From positions 2,232,001-2,296,000 of the forward strand of contig NZ_CP070351.1 of the NCBI RefSeq assembly GCF_016919385.1: 64,000 nucleotides of DNA, in the 5' to 3' direction. Origin of the DNA: Gordonia sp. PDNC005 (GTDB lineage Bacteria > Actinomycetota > Actinomycetes > Mycobacteriales > Mycobacteriaceae). Positions 27,789 to 35,498 of the stretch are shown here, in pieces. The notes under the pieces are model-generated. The model did not search any database and was not told the DNA's origin. It saw only the letters and a list, made by a program, of their open reading frames with translations. The translations under genes were made by a program, and so were the position numbers. Every line of letters begins with the position of its first letter. Positions within the stretch are counted from its first letter, which is position 1.

Positions 27789-28688
27789 TCAGCGGCGTCG
27801 AGCGGTGGCGGCGAGGACTGCGCTCACCCGTTGCACACCACGAGACAGACGGGCTGCAGCACGAAGGTCGGCGGCCAGGGGTGCGGGCCCGTCGCCCAGG
27901 GTCGGTCGGTCCTCGGTTCCGTGCGCGTACACAGTGCGTCCGCCGAGTGTCACCCCGAGTGCTCCGGCGAACGCAGCTTCGACCACCCCGGCGTTCGGAC
28001 TGGGATGCAGGTGCGCGTCACGTCGGACACTGCGCCAGACCGCCGCCGGTCGACCCGCCACCACGCCGACAAGCACCGCCGTGATCCGTGCGGGTACGAG
28101 GTTCGCCACGTCGTCGAGGCGAGCAGCCGCCCACCCGAACCGCAGGTGGCGCGGCGATCGATATCCGACCATCGCATCCAGAGTGTTCGCCGCCCGATAC
28201 CCGAGCATGCCCGGCGCACCGGCGACAGCGCCCCAGAACAACGGTGCGACAGCCGCATCCGAGGTGTTCTCTGCGATCGACTCGACAGCGGCGCGACAGA
28301 TCCCCGCTTCGTCGAGCCGAGTGGTGTCGCGTCCGACCAGGCCTGCGACGAGTGTTCTCGCGCCGGTGATGTCGCCGGCGTCGAGTGCGTCGGCGATCCG
28401 GTCGCCGATCGCTGCGAGCGATGTGCCGCCCAACGCGGTGAACGTCGCCGCCGCAGTGCCGGTGGCGCCCGCGCGTCCAGCGATCACCCCCGCGGCGACT
28501 CCGATCCCGATCCAGCCGACGGCGAACACCGCGCCGCGCAGCCGCGAGTCGTCGTACACCCGCTTCTCAACCGCGGAAACACCCGATCCGAACACTGCGA
28601 CGGGGTGCCATCGCTGCGGATCGCCGAACATTGCGTCGGCCACCGCTCCGAGGCCGATCCCGAGTGCATCATCGGTGGGCAGTCGCAT
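27789..28688 (-). CDS. cobD: Adenosylcobinamide-phosphate synthase, CobD/CbiB
   Basis: 299-aa membrane enzyme joining aminopropanol (phosphate) to adenosylcobyric acid. Signatures: DAMFGDPQRWHPVAVFG near the start, VAGLVGRDTTRLDEAGICRAAVESIAENTSDAAVAPLFWGAVAGAPGMLGYRAANTLDAMVG in overlapping pieces of the CobD core, and HPSPNAGVVEAAFAGALGV. Several hydrophobic segments span the membrane. ATG 28688 was chosen; the upstream open frame is not CobD-like. It corresponds to M. tuberculosis Rv2236c, which also follows SURF1. It is divergent from the spermidine-synthase-like gene, with a 37-bp gap. Confidence 0.95.
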   Translation of the reverse strand: MRLPTDDALGIGLGAVADAMFGDPQRWHPVAVFGSGVSAVEKRVYDDSRLRGAVFAVGWIGIGVAAGVIAGRAGATGTAAATFTALGGTSLAAIGDRIADALDAGDITGARTLVAGLVGRDTTRLDEAGICRAAVESIAENTSDAAVAPLFWGAVAGAPGMLGYRAANTLDAMVGYRSPRHLRFGWAAARLDDVANLVPARITAVLVGVVAGRPAAVWRSVRRDAHLHPSPNAGVVEAAFAGALGVTLGGRTVYAHGTEDRPTLGDGPAPLAADLRAAARLSRGVQRVSAVLAATARRR

Positions 28689-28725
28689 CGGACGATGGTA
28701 TCGGCCGACGATACGATGATCAGTC

Positions 28726-29532
28726 ATGGCCGCCTCCCACCCCGCACCCACCGCCGGAGTCTTCGACATCTCCACCGGTACCGCGGAACTCGTCCACAGC
28801 ATCGACGGAGGCTGGCTCCTGTCGATCAACGGCGCCCAGTCGAGTCACATCGACCCGGACCGCCCGGAACAGCTCGACTTCGAGTACATGCGCCAGGCGG
28901 CCGCGGCGATCGCCGATCGGTATCGCGAGGCGTCGACACCACTTCGGGTCCTCCACCTCGGCGCCGCGGCGTGTGCGCTCCCCCGATTCCTCGCCCACCG
29001 ATACCCGCAGTCGCGGCACGTCGCTGTCGAGATCGACGCCGACCTCGCGCGGCTCGCGCGCGAATGGTTCGACCTCCCCCGTGCGCCCCGCCTCCGCATC
29101 CGAGTCGGCGACGCGCGGGACGTCACCGAGAGTCTCCTTCCGGAGACTCGCGACGTCGTCATGCGTGACGCTTTCAGTGGCAGCGTGACACCCGAGCACC
29201 TGACAACCGCCGAGTTCACACGGGCGGTTCAGAGAGTGCTTGTCCCCGGGGGCCTGTACATCGCAAACTGCGGCGACCGGCGTGACCTGAACTCGGTGCG
29301 CTCGGAGGTGTCGACGATCGCCGAGGTGTTCGAGAACGTCGCCCTCATCTCCGACCCTGCGATGTTCAAGGGTCGACGCAGCGGGAACATCGTCGTCGTC
29401 GCGAGTGACGGCGCGGTCCCCGACTCCGCCGACCTCGAGCGAACACTGCGAAGCGATCCCGAACCCGCACGGTTGATGTCCGGGACCGCGGCCCGCTCGT
29501 TCGGTTCCGGCCGGGTGCGACGCGACGTGTGA
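28726..29532 (+). CDS. Spermidine-synthase-like methyltransferase-fold protein
   Basis: 268-aa protein with a Rossmann SAM/dcSAM-binding fold. Motif I is VLHLGAAACALPRFLAHRYP, the acidic residue is VEIDADLARLARE, then RIRVGDARDV and VVMRDAFSGSVTPEHLTTAEF, which resembles spermidine synthase (DAFxG..P..L.T.EF). The Asp pair expected for polyamine catalysis is incomplete, as in many actinobacterial members annotated spermine synthase-like or fused MFS/spermidine synthase; no membrane part is present. Substrate unknown. It converges with the DinB-type gene. Confidence 0.8.
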   Translation: MAASHPAPTAGVFDISTGTAELVHSIDGGWLLSINGAQSSHIDPDRPEQLDFEYMRQAAAAIADRYREASTPLRVLHLGAAACALPRFLAHRYPQSRHVAVEIDADLARLAREWFDLPRAPRLRIRVGDARDVTESLLPETRDVVMRDAFSGSVTPEHLTTAEFTRAVQRVLVPGGLYIANCGDRRDLNSVRSEVSTIAEVFENVALISDPAMFKGRRSGNIVVVASDGAVPDSADLERTLRSDPEPARLMSGTAARSFGSGRVRRDV

Positions 29533-29543
29533 CCGACCGAGAC

Positions 29544-30356
29544 TCAGATCAGATAGTGCAGGTTGTCGGCGATCGCGTCGCCTATCGCCTTGTCGCCCTC
29601 GATGACAACAGTGGCGGCCGTACCGCCCGGCCGTCCACCCGCGAGCCGGGCGTAGTCGGCGAGACTCAAGCGGATCGTCACATCGGCCGGACCGTCGTGC
29701 GCCGGAACAACCGCGGCCCGCTCGCCCACCGCGACATGAGCCAGCGACGGCACCAGTCCTACGAAATCGAACGTGACTGCGCTCCCCGCCGGCACGCGCG
29801 CCTTCTTCCCCACCACATACGGCAGATTGTGCTCGAACTCGGCGAGAGCGAATCCGGCGGGCTCCGGGACCGTCGGATCACCGAGCCCCAGCGCGTCACG
29901 GATGTCGATCTCATGCACCCAGCAGTCGAAATTGCGCACCCGAATGAATCGGCCGTAGCTCTCGGGACCGACTGGAGTGACTGAGTCGGCATTCCAAGCC
30001 TCATCGTCCAACGCGTGGAGATCGGCGACCCGTTTTGCGGTGAGCGCGCGATAGTCGGCCATCACCTCGTCACGCGTGCGCGCCCGGTAGTAGTCGAGCC
30101 AGTTCTCGTTCAGAACCCCGATCGGGTTCTTCACATGGTCGAGCGACTCGACGTCTCGTATCGATTCGACCGTTCGGCCGTCGAGCATGCTCTCGGTGCC
30201 GATGACGTGGGCGACGACATCGCCGACCGTCCACCCTGGAAGCCCGGTCGCGGTGTTCCACTGCTCGTCGGTCAGCGGGGTCACCAGATCGTCGATGCTC
30301 TTCCACTGCGCTTCGAGCGCATCGATCAGAGCAGTCTTCTCAACGATGGTCTTCAC
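29544..30356 (-). CDS. Mycothiol-dependent maleylpyruvate isomerase-family protein
   Basis: 270-aa protein with an N-terminal DinB/MDMPI helical bundle (about 1-165): TDEQWNTATGLPGWTVGDVVAHVIGTE contains the first metal His, and CWVHEIDIRDALG the later His of the three-His zinc site. The C-terminal part (about 175-270) is an SCP2-like domain ending IEGDKAIGDAIADNLHYLI. Such enzymes use mycothiol as cofactor; the actual substrate is unclear because most members are not maleylpyruvate isomerases. ATG 30356; its start overlaps the TfoX-type gene end by 17 bp. Confidence 0.87.
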   Translation of the reverse strand: MKTIVEKTALIDALEAQWKSIDDLVTPLTDEQWNTATGLPGWTVGDVVAHVIGTESMLDGRTVESIRDVESLDHVKNPIGVLNENWLDYYRARTRDEVMADYRALTAKRVADLHALDDEAWNADSVTPVGPESYGRFIRVRNFDCWVHEIDIRDALGLGDPTVPEPAGFALAEFEHNLPYVVGKKARVPAGSAVTFDFVGLVPSLAHVAVGERAAVVPAHDGPADVTIRLSLADYARLAGGRPGGTAATVVIEGDKAIGDAIADNLHYLI

Positions 30357-30717
30357 GTTCTACAGTCCTCCGGTCGGGTTGAACAGTGATGGATCGTACG
30401 AAGTCGTGGGCTTCGGTCATGAGGCTTTCCCATTGGTCGGCGTGATCGAGGCCGACATGCATCCACTCACGCATGACACGACCACGCATCTCCATTCGAG
30501 CACCGACACCGCCGACGGTGAGAGCGTCGACACGGTCGGACGGCAGCTTGACCACGATCTCGCCACGTCTGGCCACGAACGCGAACACCTTTCCGAGGAC
30601 ACGCACGCCCTCCGACCCGAACATCGGCCCGATGTCGACATCTGGGCGCGCGAAGAGCTTGTCGCACAACGGATCGAACACGTCGTGTGCTCGACGCATC
30701 GCGTCTTCGTCCCTCAT
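30340..30717 (-). CDS. TfoX N-terminal domain protein
   Basis: 125-aa protein consisting of one TfoX/Sxy N-terminal domain: MFGSEGVRVLGKVFAFVARRGEIVVKLP and WMHVGLDHADQWESLMTEAHDFVRS. In proteobacteria the domain is part of competence regulators, but stand-alone actinobacterial forms have no known function. ATG 30717. It overlaps the DinB-type gene by 17 bp, so the two are coupled. Confidence 0.82.
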   Translation of the reverse strand: MRDEDAMRRAHDVFDPLCDKLFARPDVDIGPMFGSEGVRVLGKVFAFVARRGEIVVKLPSDRVDALTVGGVGARMEMRGRVMREWMHVGLDHADQWESLMTEAHDFVRSITVQPDRRTVEREDHR

Positions 30718-30824
30718 GTCGTCGAGCGTAGCGGTGCCGCCCGCGCCACAGCGCGCGATTCAGTTTGGGCAAGCGGCGTCCACCCGATAATGTGCCAATG
30801 GACGTCACGTGCAACTGACGTCGC

Positions 30825-30896
30825 GCGCGAATAGCTCAGTGGTAGAGCTCTGGTTTTACACACCAGCGGTCGGGGGTTCGAAACCCTCTTCGCGCA
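30825..30896 (+). tRNA. tRNA-Val (anticodon TAC)
   Basis: A complete cloverleaf: acceptor GCGCGAA/TTCGCGC, D arm GCTC-AGTGGTA-GAGC, anticodon stem CTGGT/ACCAG with loop TTTACAC (anticodon TAC), T arm GGGGG-TTCGAAA-CCCTC, discriminator A, and encoded CCA at 30897-30899. Its 3' half is the target site of the element that follows. Confidence 0.96.
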
Positions 30897-30897
30897 C
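30860..30897 (+). repeat. attL-like direct repeat in tRNA-Val 3' end
   Basis: 38 bp starting in the anticodon loop and running through the T arm and acceptor to the first C of CCA; begins ACACCAGCGGTCGGGGGTTC. Identical to 35075-35112 in the same orientation. Confidence 0.9.
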
Positions 30898-30965
30898 CAC
30901 GATTTACCAGACGAGAAGCAAGGTGGACGCAGCCTCGGACGCGCTACGTGCCCCCATTCTGCCCA

Positions 30966-31245
30966 CTATCCTCTCGCACCCCGAGCTGCCGCCCTGTGCT
31001 CGGCGAGGTCTGCGCGCAGTCGCTCGATTGCGGCCCACGTTTCGGGTCGTCCTCGTACTCCGACTCTGCGAGTGCGTCGTGGGTATAGGTCCAGTCGTCA
31101 TCCAGGTCAGGCCATGGGGCGACGGCATCCCCCGCCAGGCGCAACGCGTTCCGTGCAACGACACAACACCCCTGCCCGAATGTCGGAAATAGGCCGTCAC
31201 GAGCGAACCGGACCACAGTCCGTGTCCGGACCGGACAAATGGAAA
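30966..31245 (-). pseudogene. Frameshifted remnant of an unknown gene
   Basis: On the minus strand a coding-like frame reads PDLDDDWTYTHDALAESEYE up to DDP, then continues in another frame as ETWAAIERLRADLAEHRAAA to a TAG at 30966. One missing C in a CCC run (near 31040) would join them. The upstream piece VRFARDGLFPTF faintly resembles an excisionase-type HTH, not enough to name. Helical, charged C-terminus. Start unknown; the upper end is approximate. Confidence 0.5.
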
Positions 31246-31392
31246 CAACAGCTGAGCTGGGCGTTCGCAGAGCCTTCCGGACAATTGTTTGCCTTACGAT
31301 TGCCCAAAGAGTCAAATCACTTGCGGGAGCACAGTGCTTCCACCGCACACCGGATCTGTAGTGAGTATCGCCGGTTCGGAAGCGGTTGTTAC

Positions 31393-31410
31393 ACAGGCCG
31401 ATTGGCCTGT
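31393..31410 (+). promoter_or_regulatory. Small hairpin in the leader of the porin gene
   Basis: ACAGGCC-GATT-GGCCTGT, a perfect 7-bp stem with a 4-nt loop, ends 9 nt before the GGGGG ribosome site of the MspA-like gene. It could affect translation start; no further support. Confidence 0.35.
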
Positions 31411-31430
31411 TCTGACTTTGGGGGTCACCT

Positions 31431-32114
31431 ATGTTGCGTCGTATCGCGACACCACTCGTCCTTGCCGTCATCGCCGCGTTCGCATTGGCTTCGAGTTTGC
31501 TCGCCGGGCCCGCCGACGCCCGGACGCATCACACACGTGAAGGTGTCGACATCACCCTCACCGCATCTAAACTCCGGGCCAAGAAGATCCCCGCCCTGGA
31601 CTCCTCACCATTCTCCGGCGAAGCACTGCTCTCCTCGGACGTGCACGCCGCCGTTCGCAACATCGACGGCAAGACCGTTCGGGCCACAGTCGAGGTCGGC
31701 TACCAGATCGGCTACCCCGTCTCCGTCGCACCGAACGGCGTGAAAGTCACCGCCCACACCCCCGAACTGAAACTGACCGGCGGCCTCAACGCCAAACTCG
31801 CCCCCAACGTCACCATCTCCGGCAGCGGCGGCGGAGGCTCGGTCGGCGAGATCGGCGCCGAACTCGGCGCCGAAGCAACCGTCATCCCGTCGGCAGACCT
31901 CGAATTCGAGGTCGGCGCCGGCAAGATCACCACCGTCACCCTCGCCGAGATCGCCCTGACCCAGCCGACCGCCGACATCGTCCTGTCCGGCATCGAACTC
32001 AACATCACCAACGCCCTCGGACCCATCAGCGTCCGCCCCTACGCCAAAATCAGCGTCACCACCGACACCGGCGTCTACGTCTACTACGACCACGGCCCCA
32101 CCAGCCGCATCTGA
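31431..32114 (+). CDS. MspA-family porin-like protein
   Basis: 227-aa exported protein. Signal peptide about 1-31 (LVLAVIAAFALASSLLAGPADA), followed by a beta-rich domain with MspA landmarks: VEVGYQIGYPVSV (MspA has LGYQIGFPW), PNVTISG, a Gly-rich turn, a long VTLAEIALTQPTADIVLSG strand, and ALGPISVRPYAKISVTT near the end (MspA: GVLLRPFARLIAST). The family forms octameric outer-membrane channels in mycolate bacteria. The Gly/Ser loop GSGGGGSVGE and the GAELGAEA segment are unusual. ATG 31431 has GGGGG 6 nt upstream. It lies 15 bp before the next gene and is the first gene of the element's cargo operon. Confidence 0.8.
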   Translation: MLRRIATPLVLAVIAAFALASSLLAGPADARTHHTREGVDITLTASKLRAKKIPALDSSPFSGEALLSSDVHAAVRNIDGKTVRATVEVGYQIGYPVSVAPNGVKVTAHTPELKLTGGLNAKLAPNVTISGSGGGGSVGEIGAELGAEATVIPSADLEFEVGAGKITTVTLAEIALTQPTADIVLSGIELNITNALGPISVRPYAKISVTTDTGVYVYYDHGPTSRI

Positions 32115-32129
32115 CCGGGAGAGAAGACG

Positions 32130-33215
32130 TTGACAACGAACTACACTCCCGGCCGCGAACGGCACGCCTGGGGAACTCTCATCGCCGGCCTGATTGCACT
32201 GACCGCACTAGCGGCAGCAATGGTGCTCGCGATCTCACTCGCACCGGCCTCCGCTGAAACCCCGGCCGAGCGCTGCAAACGCGAAACCTCCGCCTACAAC
32301 AACGCGTGGAAGAATTCCTGGGCCGCATCACACCCAGGAAAGAAGCCCAGTGACGCACCACCGCCGCCTGTGCCCTACAAGTGCGGCGGAAACAACGACG
32401 GACCACCGCCCACGGTGCAGCCGACCACAACCACCCCAGACGCGTCTAGGGAAACTGTTGAGCCATCGACCGAGACACCTAGTGATGGGACAGGTCCAAA
32501 TATGAACGCGCCGACTGAACGACGCGACCTAGAACACCCCGACTCTGGACAACGAACAATCGGTGGACGTACAACGCCGTCGACATCGGCGCGAACGGAC
32601 TCACCTGTACCTACGGCACCTTCGACCACAGATCTGCCAGCGCAGGCGAGCGAGGCACCGACGACAGCGCCATACAGCCGCAGCTCCACTTCCGACGACA
32701 GAAGCGACCCCTTCAAGAAGAACGTCTCGGACGAGGGCAATAACGACACGTCCGATAGCGCTTGCGTTCGAATCTGGGGAACTGAAACTCGGATCGGATC
32801 AAACTGTCATCACTACCGAGAGGAAGTTCGGAAGGTCTCTACTCGCGACTACATCGACTTCAACGACATCGCTGGAACGTGCACCTACGACGAGAACAGC
32901 GCGCCGTGCGGCCTCTCGCATACTGCGACGCGCGGCGTAACGGTCGGATTTACCGGCGGGTTTGAAGCGGAGTTCGTGAAAGCCGAGTTGAGCATGTCGG
33001 TAGAGGAGTCGATCTCCGTCCAGGTCACGTGCGGTCCGCCACTAAAGCCTGAAACGTCCAAGGGTACAATCGCATTCGTCACCTACTACGAACCGACGTA
33101 TACGATCGATAAGTACTACGTTTCTGGTGGCGGCCTTGCCGAGCGATCAGATGAACAGCAGGGAAAGCAGGGAAAGGGCGTCCATTGCCAAACAATCGCA
33201 CGAACCGCCTCGTAG
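32130..33215 (+). CDS. Secreted protein, Pro/Thr-rich linker and Cys-rich C-terminal domain
   Basis: 361-aa protein not recognised as a family. Residues about 18-42 are a hydrophobic signal or anchor ending PASAETPAERCKR. A 120-residue linker rich in Pro, Thr, Ser and Asp follows. The C-terminal domain (about 205-361) has paired Cys (SACVRIWG, SNCHHYREEV, GTCTYDENSAPC, VTCGPP, GVHCQT), likely disulfides, and a predicted beta fold. The start is TTG 32130 with GGGAGAGAAG upstream; no better start is available. Composition from about 32400 on is visibly lower in GC than the flanks. It follows the porin by 15 bp and overlaps the lipoprotein gene by 31 bp, so a joint envelope role is inferred. Confidence 0.72.
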   Translation: MTTNYTPGRERHAWGTLIAGLIALTALAAAMVLAISLAPASAETPAERCKRETSAYNNAWKNSWAASHPGKKPSDAPPPPVPYKCGGNNDGPPPTVQPTTTTPDASRETVEPSTETPSDGTGPNMNAPTERRDLEHPDSGQRTIGGRTTPSTSARTDSPVPTAPSTTDLPAQASEAPTTAPYSRSSTSDDRSDPFKKNVSDEGNNDTSDSACVRIWGTETRIGSNCHHYREEVRKVSTRDYIDFNDIAGTCTYDENSAPCGLSHTATRGVTVGFTGGFEAEFVKAELSMSVEESISVQVTCGPPLKPETSKGTIAFVTYYEPTYTIDKYYVSGGGLAERSDEQQGKQGKGVHCQTIARTAS

Positions 33216-33742
33216 CGGCCTCGCTGGTCGCTGTCGCCGCCCTCGCGGCAGCCGGATGTAGTGACGACCAGCCAGAAGTAAGCCACAATACTTCCAAGGC
33301 CGCGCCGGAAGTCTCGGCAGGTACCACCTATCAGTCAAGCCTCCCAGACCTACAGGTAAAGGACCTGGTTGGCCTCACCGCCAACCAGGTGAACGTGAGG
33401 ATTTTCACCGAACGGTACCGGCTAACTCAGGTAGGAGATGGAAAAGTCCGAGATTTTGGTGGCGTCAAGTTCGCCACCGACCTTCTCAACCTAACCAAAC
33501 CCCTCGCTCCTACGCGCGCAAGAGAGTTTGACTCGTATGGCGGCAACTTCACCGTTGTTGCGGCCTGCACAACACGCGAGCCAGGCGAAGCATACTCACT
33601 GCACATAGGAATACTTCCGCCCGAGCTCGCAACAGAATCAATTATCGGCAAGGGCAAGAGCGGGGACTACACGCACATCATGGACCGCAACACAACATGC
33701 CAGTCCTGGGGCCCAATACTGCCGCTCTCCAGAATGAGATAA
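33185..33742 (+). CDS. Putative lipoprotein of unknown function
   Basis: 185-aa lipoprotein: basic start MPNNRTNR, hydrophobic core, lipobox AAAGC with Cys 25. The mature part shows SSLPDLQVKDLVGLTANQVN and, near the end, TTCQSWGPILPL, with two more Cys; no known domain. The start is TTG 33185, preceded by GGAAAGGG, inside the end of the previous gene (31-bp overlap), so translational coupling is likely. AT-richer than the chromosome around it. Probably anchored outside the plasma membrane beside the porin-like protein; function unknown. Confidence 0.7.
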   Translation: MPNNRTNRLVAASLVAVAALAAAGCSDDQPEVSHNTSKAAPEVSAGTTYQSSLPDLQVKDLVGLTANQVNVRIFTERYRLTQVGDGKVRDFGGVKFATDLLNLTKPLAPTRAREFDSYGGNFTVVAACTTREPGEAYSLHIGILPPELATESIIGKGKSGDYTHIMDRNTTCQSWGPILPLSRMR

Positions 33743-33815
33743 AGAAGGCCAGTGGAAGCAGCCACAGTAGTCTAACCGACCGGTACCCCGTGAGCTGAGC
33801 TACGACATACACTGC

Positions 33816-33850
33816 TGTGCCCGGCACTCTTTCGAGGAGTGCCGGGCACA
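33816..33850. terminator. Strong bidirectional terminator hairpin
   Basis: A perfect 14-bp stem (TGTGCCCGGCACTC / GAGTGCCGGGCACA) with a 7-nt loop lies between the lipoprotein gene on + and the degenerate phage-like gene on -. It ends the cargo operon. Confidence 0.8.
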
Positions 33851-33860
33851 TGTATACATC

Positions 33861-34286
33861 TCAGTGTGACCGGCCATGCTCGACGTCGAAGCACCCGCCG
33901 TTTCTCGGCCAAAACAGCGGAGCATCGCGACCTTTCATATGCGGAAGCAAGGGGCGTTGTCGGGCGGAAGGTCCGGTAGGGACAACCTCCACGTAGGGGG
34001 TGCCGCCGTACAAGGGATCGCCCGCGATGTTGCTGCGGTTCGACCACTCGATATGGACGAGAGCGCCAGCCGCGACAGTCCTCGACTACATCATCATCTT
34101 CGTCACGCAGGCGACACCGTTAGTCCACGTCTGCGATGCGACGTGCGAAGCATTTACGCACAGGCGTCCGTAGGCCGAGGACCCCAGCCGTGTGACGGGC
34201 TTCTAGTCGGCCTGGGTGTTGCCGGTCTTGACCATGCGCTGACGGGAGAAGCCTTCCGCCCGACGGAGGGATGCTGACGATGTGCA
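33861..34286 (-). pseudogene. Decayed phage-like gene, frameshifted
   Basis: Minus-strand coding-like stretches in different frames: SRQRMVKTGNTQAD ending TAG at 34203; then GSSAYGRLCVNASHVASQTW continuing TNGVACVTKMMM to TAG at 34086; then a shift to VAAGALVHIEWSNRSNIAGD and GGTPYVEVVPTG, open to TGA at 33861. The reading sense, order and low stop density show one or two former genes broken by indels. It follows the tail-like pseudogene, so a phage structural or cell-contact role is likely; no family was recognised. Coordinates are approximate. Confidence 0.55.
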
Positions 34287-34880
34287 TCAGGCGACGCGCG
34301 CCTTGGTTTCAACAACCAGGCCCTCACCGGGAGTCTCGTCCCAACGCCAGTCACTTGAACCGTCAAGATGTCACCCGCCGCGGCACATACGTACGGTCCC
34401 GATACGGTTCCGCCTACAACCAGGTTGGCGGCGGAAATTGCCTGAGACGTCCTATCGATCACGGATCCCGTTGTTGCGAAGCTCGACCACTAGGTTTCCG
34501 GACGCGTCCGCGGTGATGCCGCGCACCGCGACCGACTCAATAACCAAGCCCCAGCTGGAGTCGCACGCCGAACGGGTTTGTCGCCAGTGCCGATCCGCGC
34601 GCTGTGTCCTTGCCGGACCCGATGATGCTGATGCGAGGTCCACGTCGGCTCGGTCACGGGAAGCCTGCACTGGGTTGCGAGCTTGGCTTTCGTGACCGCG
34701 GTGCCGGCGATCTCCGCCGTCGACACAGTGGCGCCAGTCGGGGTGCGGTCATCTACGAGCCGTGGATCGTCACCAACCACCGCCCGCGTTGCGCCGCCGA
34801 TCGTCGCCAAGAACGTGAACGGCTTGTTCTTGACATCGGACCATTCCGGCATACAAACCGCCGCCCCCTCCGCGAAGATG
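34287..34880 (-). pseudogene. Phage minor tail protein pseudogene
   Basis: On the minus strand: PEWSDVKNKPFTF and VVGDDPRLVDDRTPTGA, motifs seen in tail-fibre proteins of actinophages. The frame then shifts to RISIIGSGKDTARGSALATN, again to VRGITADASGNLVVELRNNG, again to ANLVVGGTVSGPYVCAAAGD and LTVQVTGVG, and last to TPGEGLVVETKARVA with TGA at 34287. At least four indels break an otherwise continuous protein, so it is dead. It marks the element as phage-derived. The 5' end is uncertain, with an in-frame stop near 34895. Confidence 0.72.
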
Positions 34881-35074
34881 ACACTCGACTTCTACGGGCG
34901 TCTCTATGACGACGACCTGACGGCCGTGGCTGACCGTATGAGCTTGATGGTTCCTGCCCACATTTTGCCCACAGCAACGTCGGAGAACGTAGTAGATCTT
35001 GATGTATCCCGATCGACACAAGCGCAGGTGATAGATAATTCGCGCGGTCACGAATCTGTCTGTCCTGGTTTGAT

Positions 35075-35112
35075 ACACCAGCGGTCGGGGGTTCGAAACC
35101 CTCTTCGCGCAC
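35075..35112 (+). repeat. attR-like direct repeat, partial tRNA-Val
   Basis: Exact 38-bp copy of 30860-30897. The 7 bp CTGGTTT just upstream also match, but the anticodon bases differ (GAT instead of TAC) and no tRNA 5' half exists, so it is not a functional tRNA gene. Confidence 0.9.
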
Positions 35113-35156
35113 ACGCCTGACGCGGCAAGACGTCAGCAACGCCGTCACAACAGAAG

Positions 35157-35185
35157 AAGCCCCGCACCTTGAAGGTGCGGGGCTT
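35157..35185 (-). terminator. cspA terminator
   Basis: A near-perfect hairpin (AAGCCCCGCACCTT / AAGGTGCGGGGCTT, at least 12 bp of stem) lies 13 bp after the cold-shock gene stop and just outside the element boundary. Confidence 0.8.
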
Positions 35186-35197
35186 CAGAAGTCTGAG

Positions 35198-35401
35198 TCA
35201 GACTGCGACTACGTCCACTGCCTGCGGGCCTTTGGCGCCCTGCTCGGTGGTGAACTCCACGCGCTGGTTCTCCTCCAGGTTGCGGAATCCGCCACCGGTG
35301 ATCGAGGAGTAGTGGACGAAGACATCCGCTCCACCGTTGTCGGGAGCGATGAAGCCGAAGCCCTTTTCGCCGTTGAACCACTTGACGGTTCCTTGAGCCA
35401 T
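35198..35401 (-). CDS. cspA: Cold-shock protein
   Basis: 67-aa single OB-fold nucleic-acid-binding protein: starts [20 protein letters not shown] (RNP1 KGFGFI), then DVFVHYSSI (RNP2 VFVH), ending [10 protein letters not shown]. Full length and typical of actinobacterial CspA: RNA chaperone in stress or growth. It is followed by a strong hairpin terminator. Confidence 0.97.
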   Translation of the reverse strand: MAQGTVKWFNGEKGFGFIAPDNGGADVFVHYSSITGGGFRNLEENQRVEFTTEQGAKGPQAVDVVAV

Positions 35402-35498
35402 GCTGTGTTACTGCTTTCTTCAGAGTGCGGGGCCAAAATCTGATCACCCGCTGCCTCCAGCATGTCACGGATCGTCGCCTGACGCGACTCTCCGTCGG

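Larger units (their letters stand above)
30860..35112 (+). mobile_element. Decayed integrative element in tRNA-Val
   Basis: A 4.25-kb segment bounded by identical 38-bp tRNA 3'-half repeats, the classic mark of tyrosine-integrase insertion into a tRNA gene. It holds a degenerate ORF next to the tRNA, an MspA-like porin gene, two further envelope genes, a strong terminator and two frameshifted phage-like genes near the right end. I see no integrase, excisionase or replication gene, so it should be immobile on its own. The 30.9-31.4 kb stretch otherwise holds nothing I can assign, and neither does 34.9-35.07 kb. Confidence 0.82.

Noticed and set aside
35041..35112. A second tRNA (apparent anticodon GAT) at the right repeat
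   Set aside because: The anticodon arm and T arm are present but there is no D arm or 5' acceptor strand, so it is an attachment-site copy and not a tRNA gene.
34753..35148. Minus-strand ORF beginning near the second tRNA repeat with the peptide REEGFEPPTAGV
   Set aside because: That peptide is the common artefact of translating tRNA 3' ends; the ORF otherwise overlaps the pseudogene in the wrong frame.
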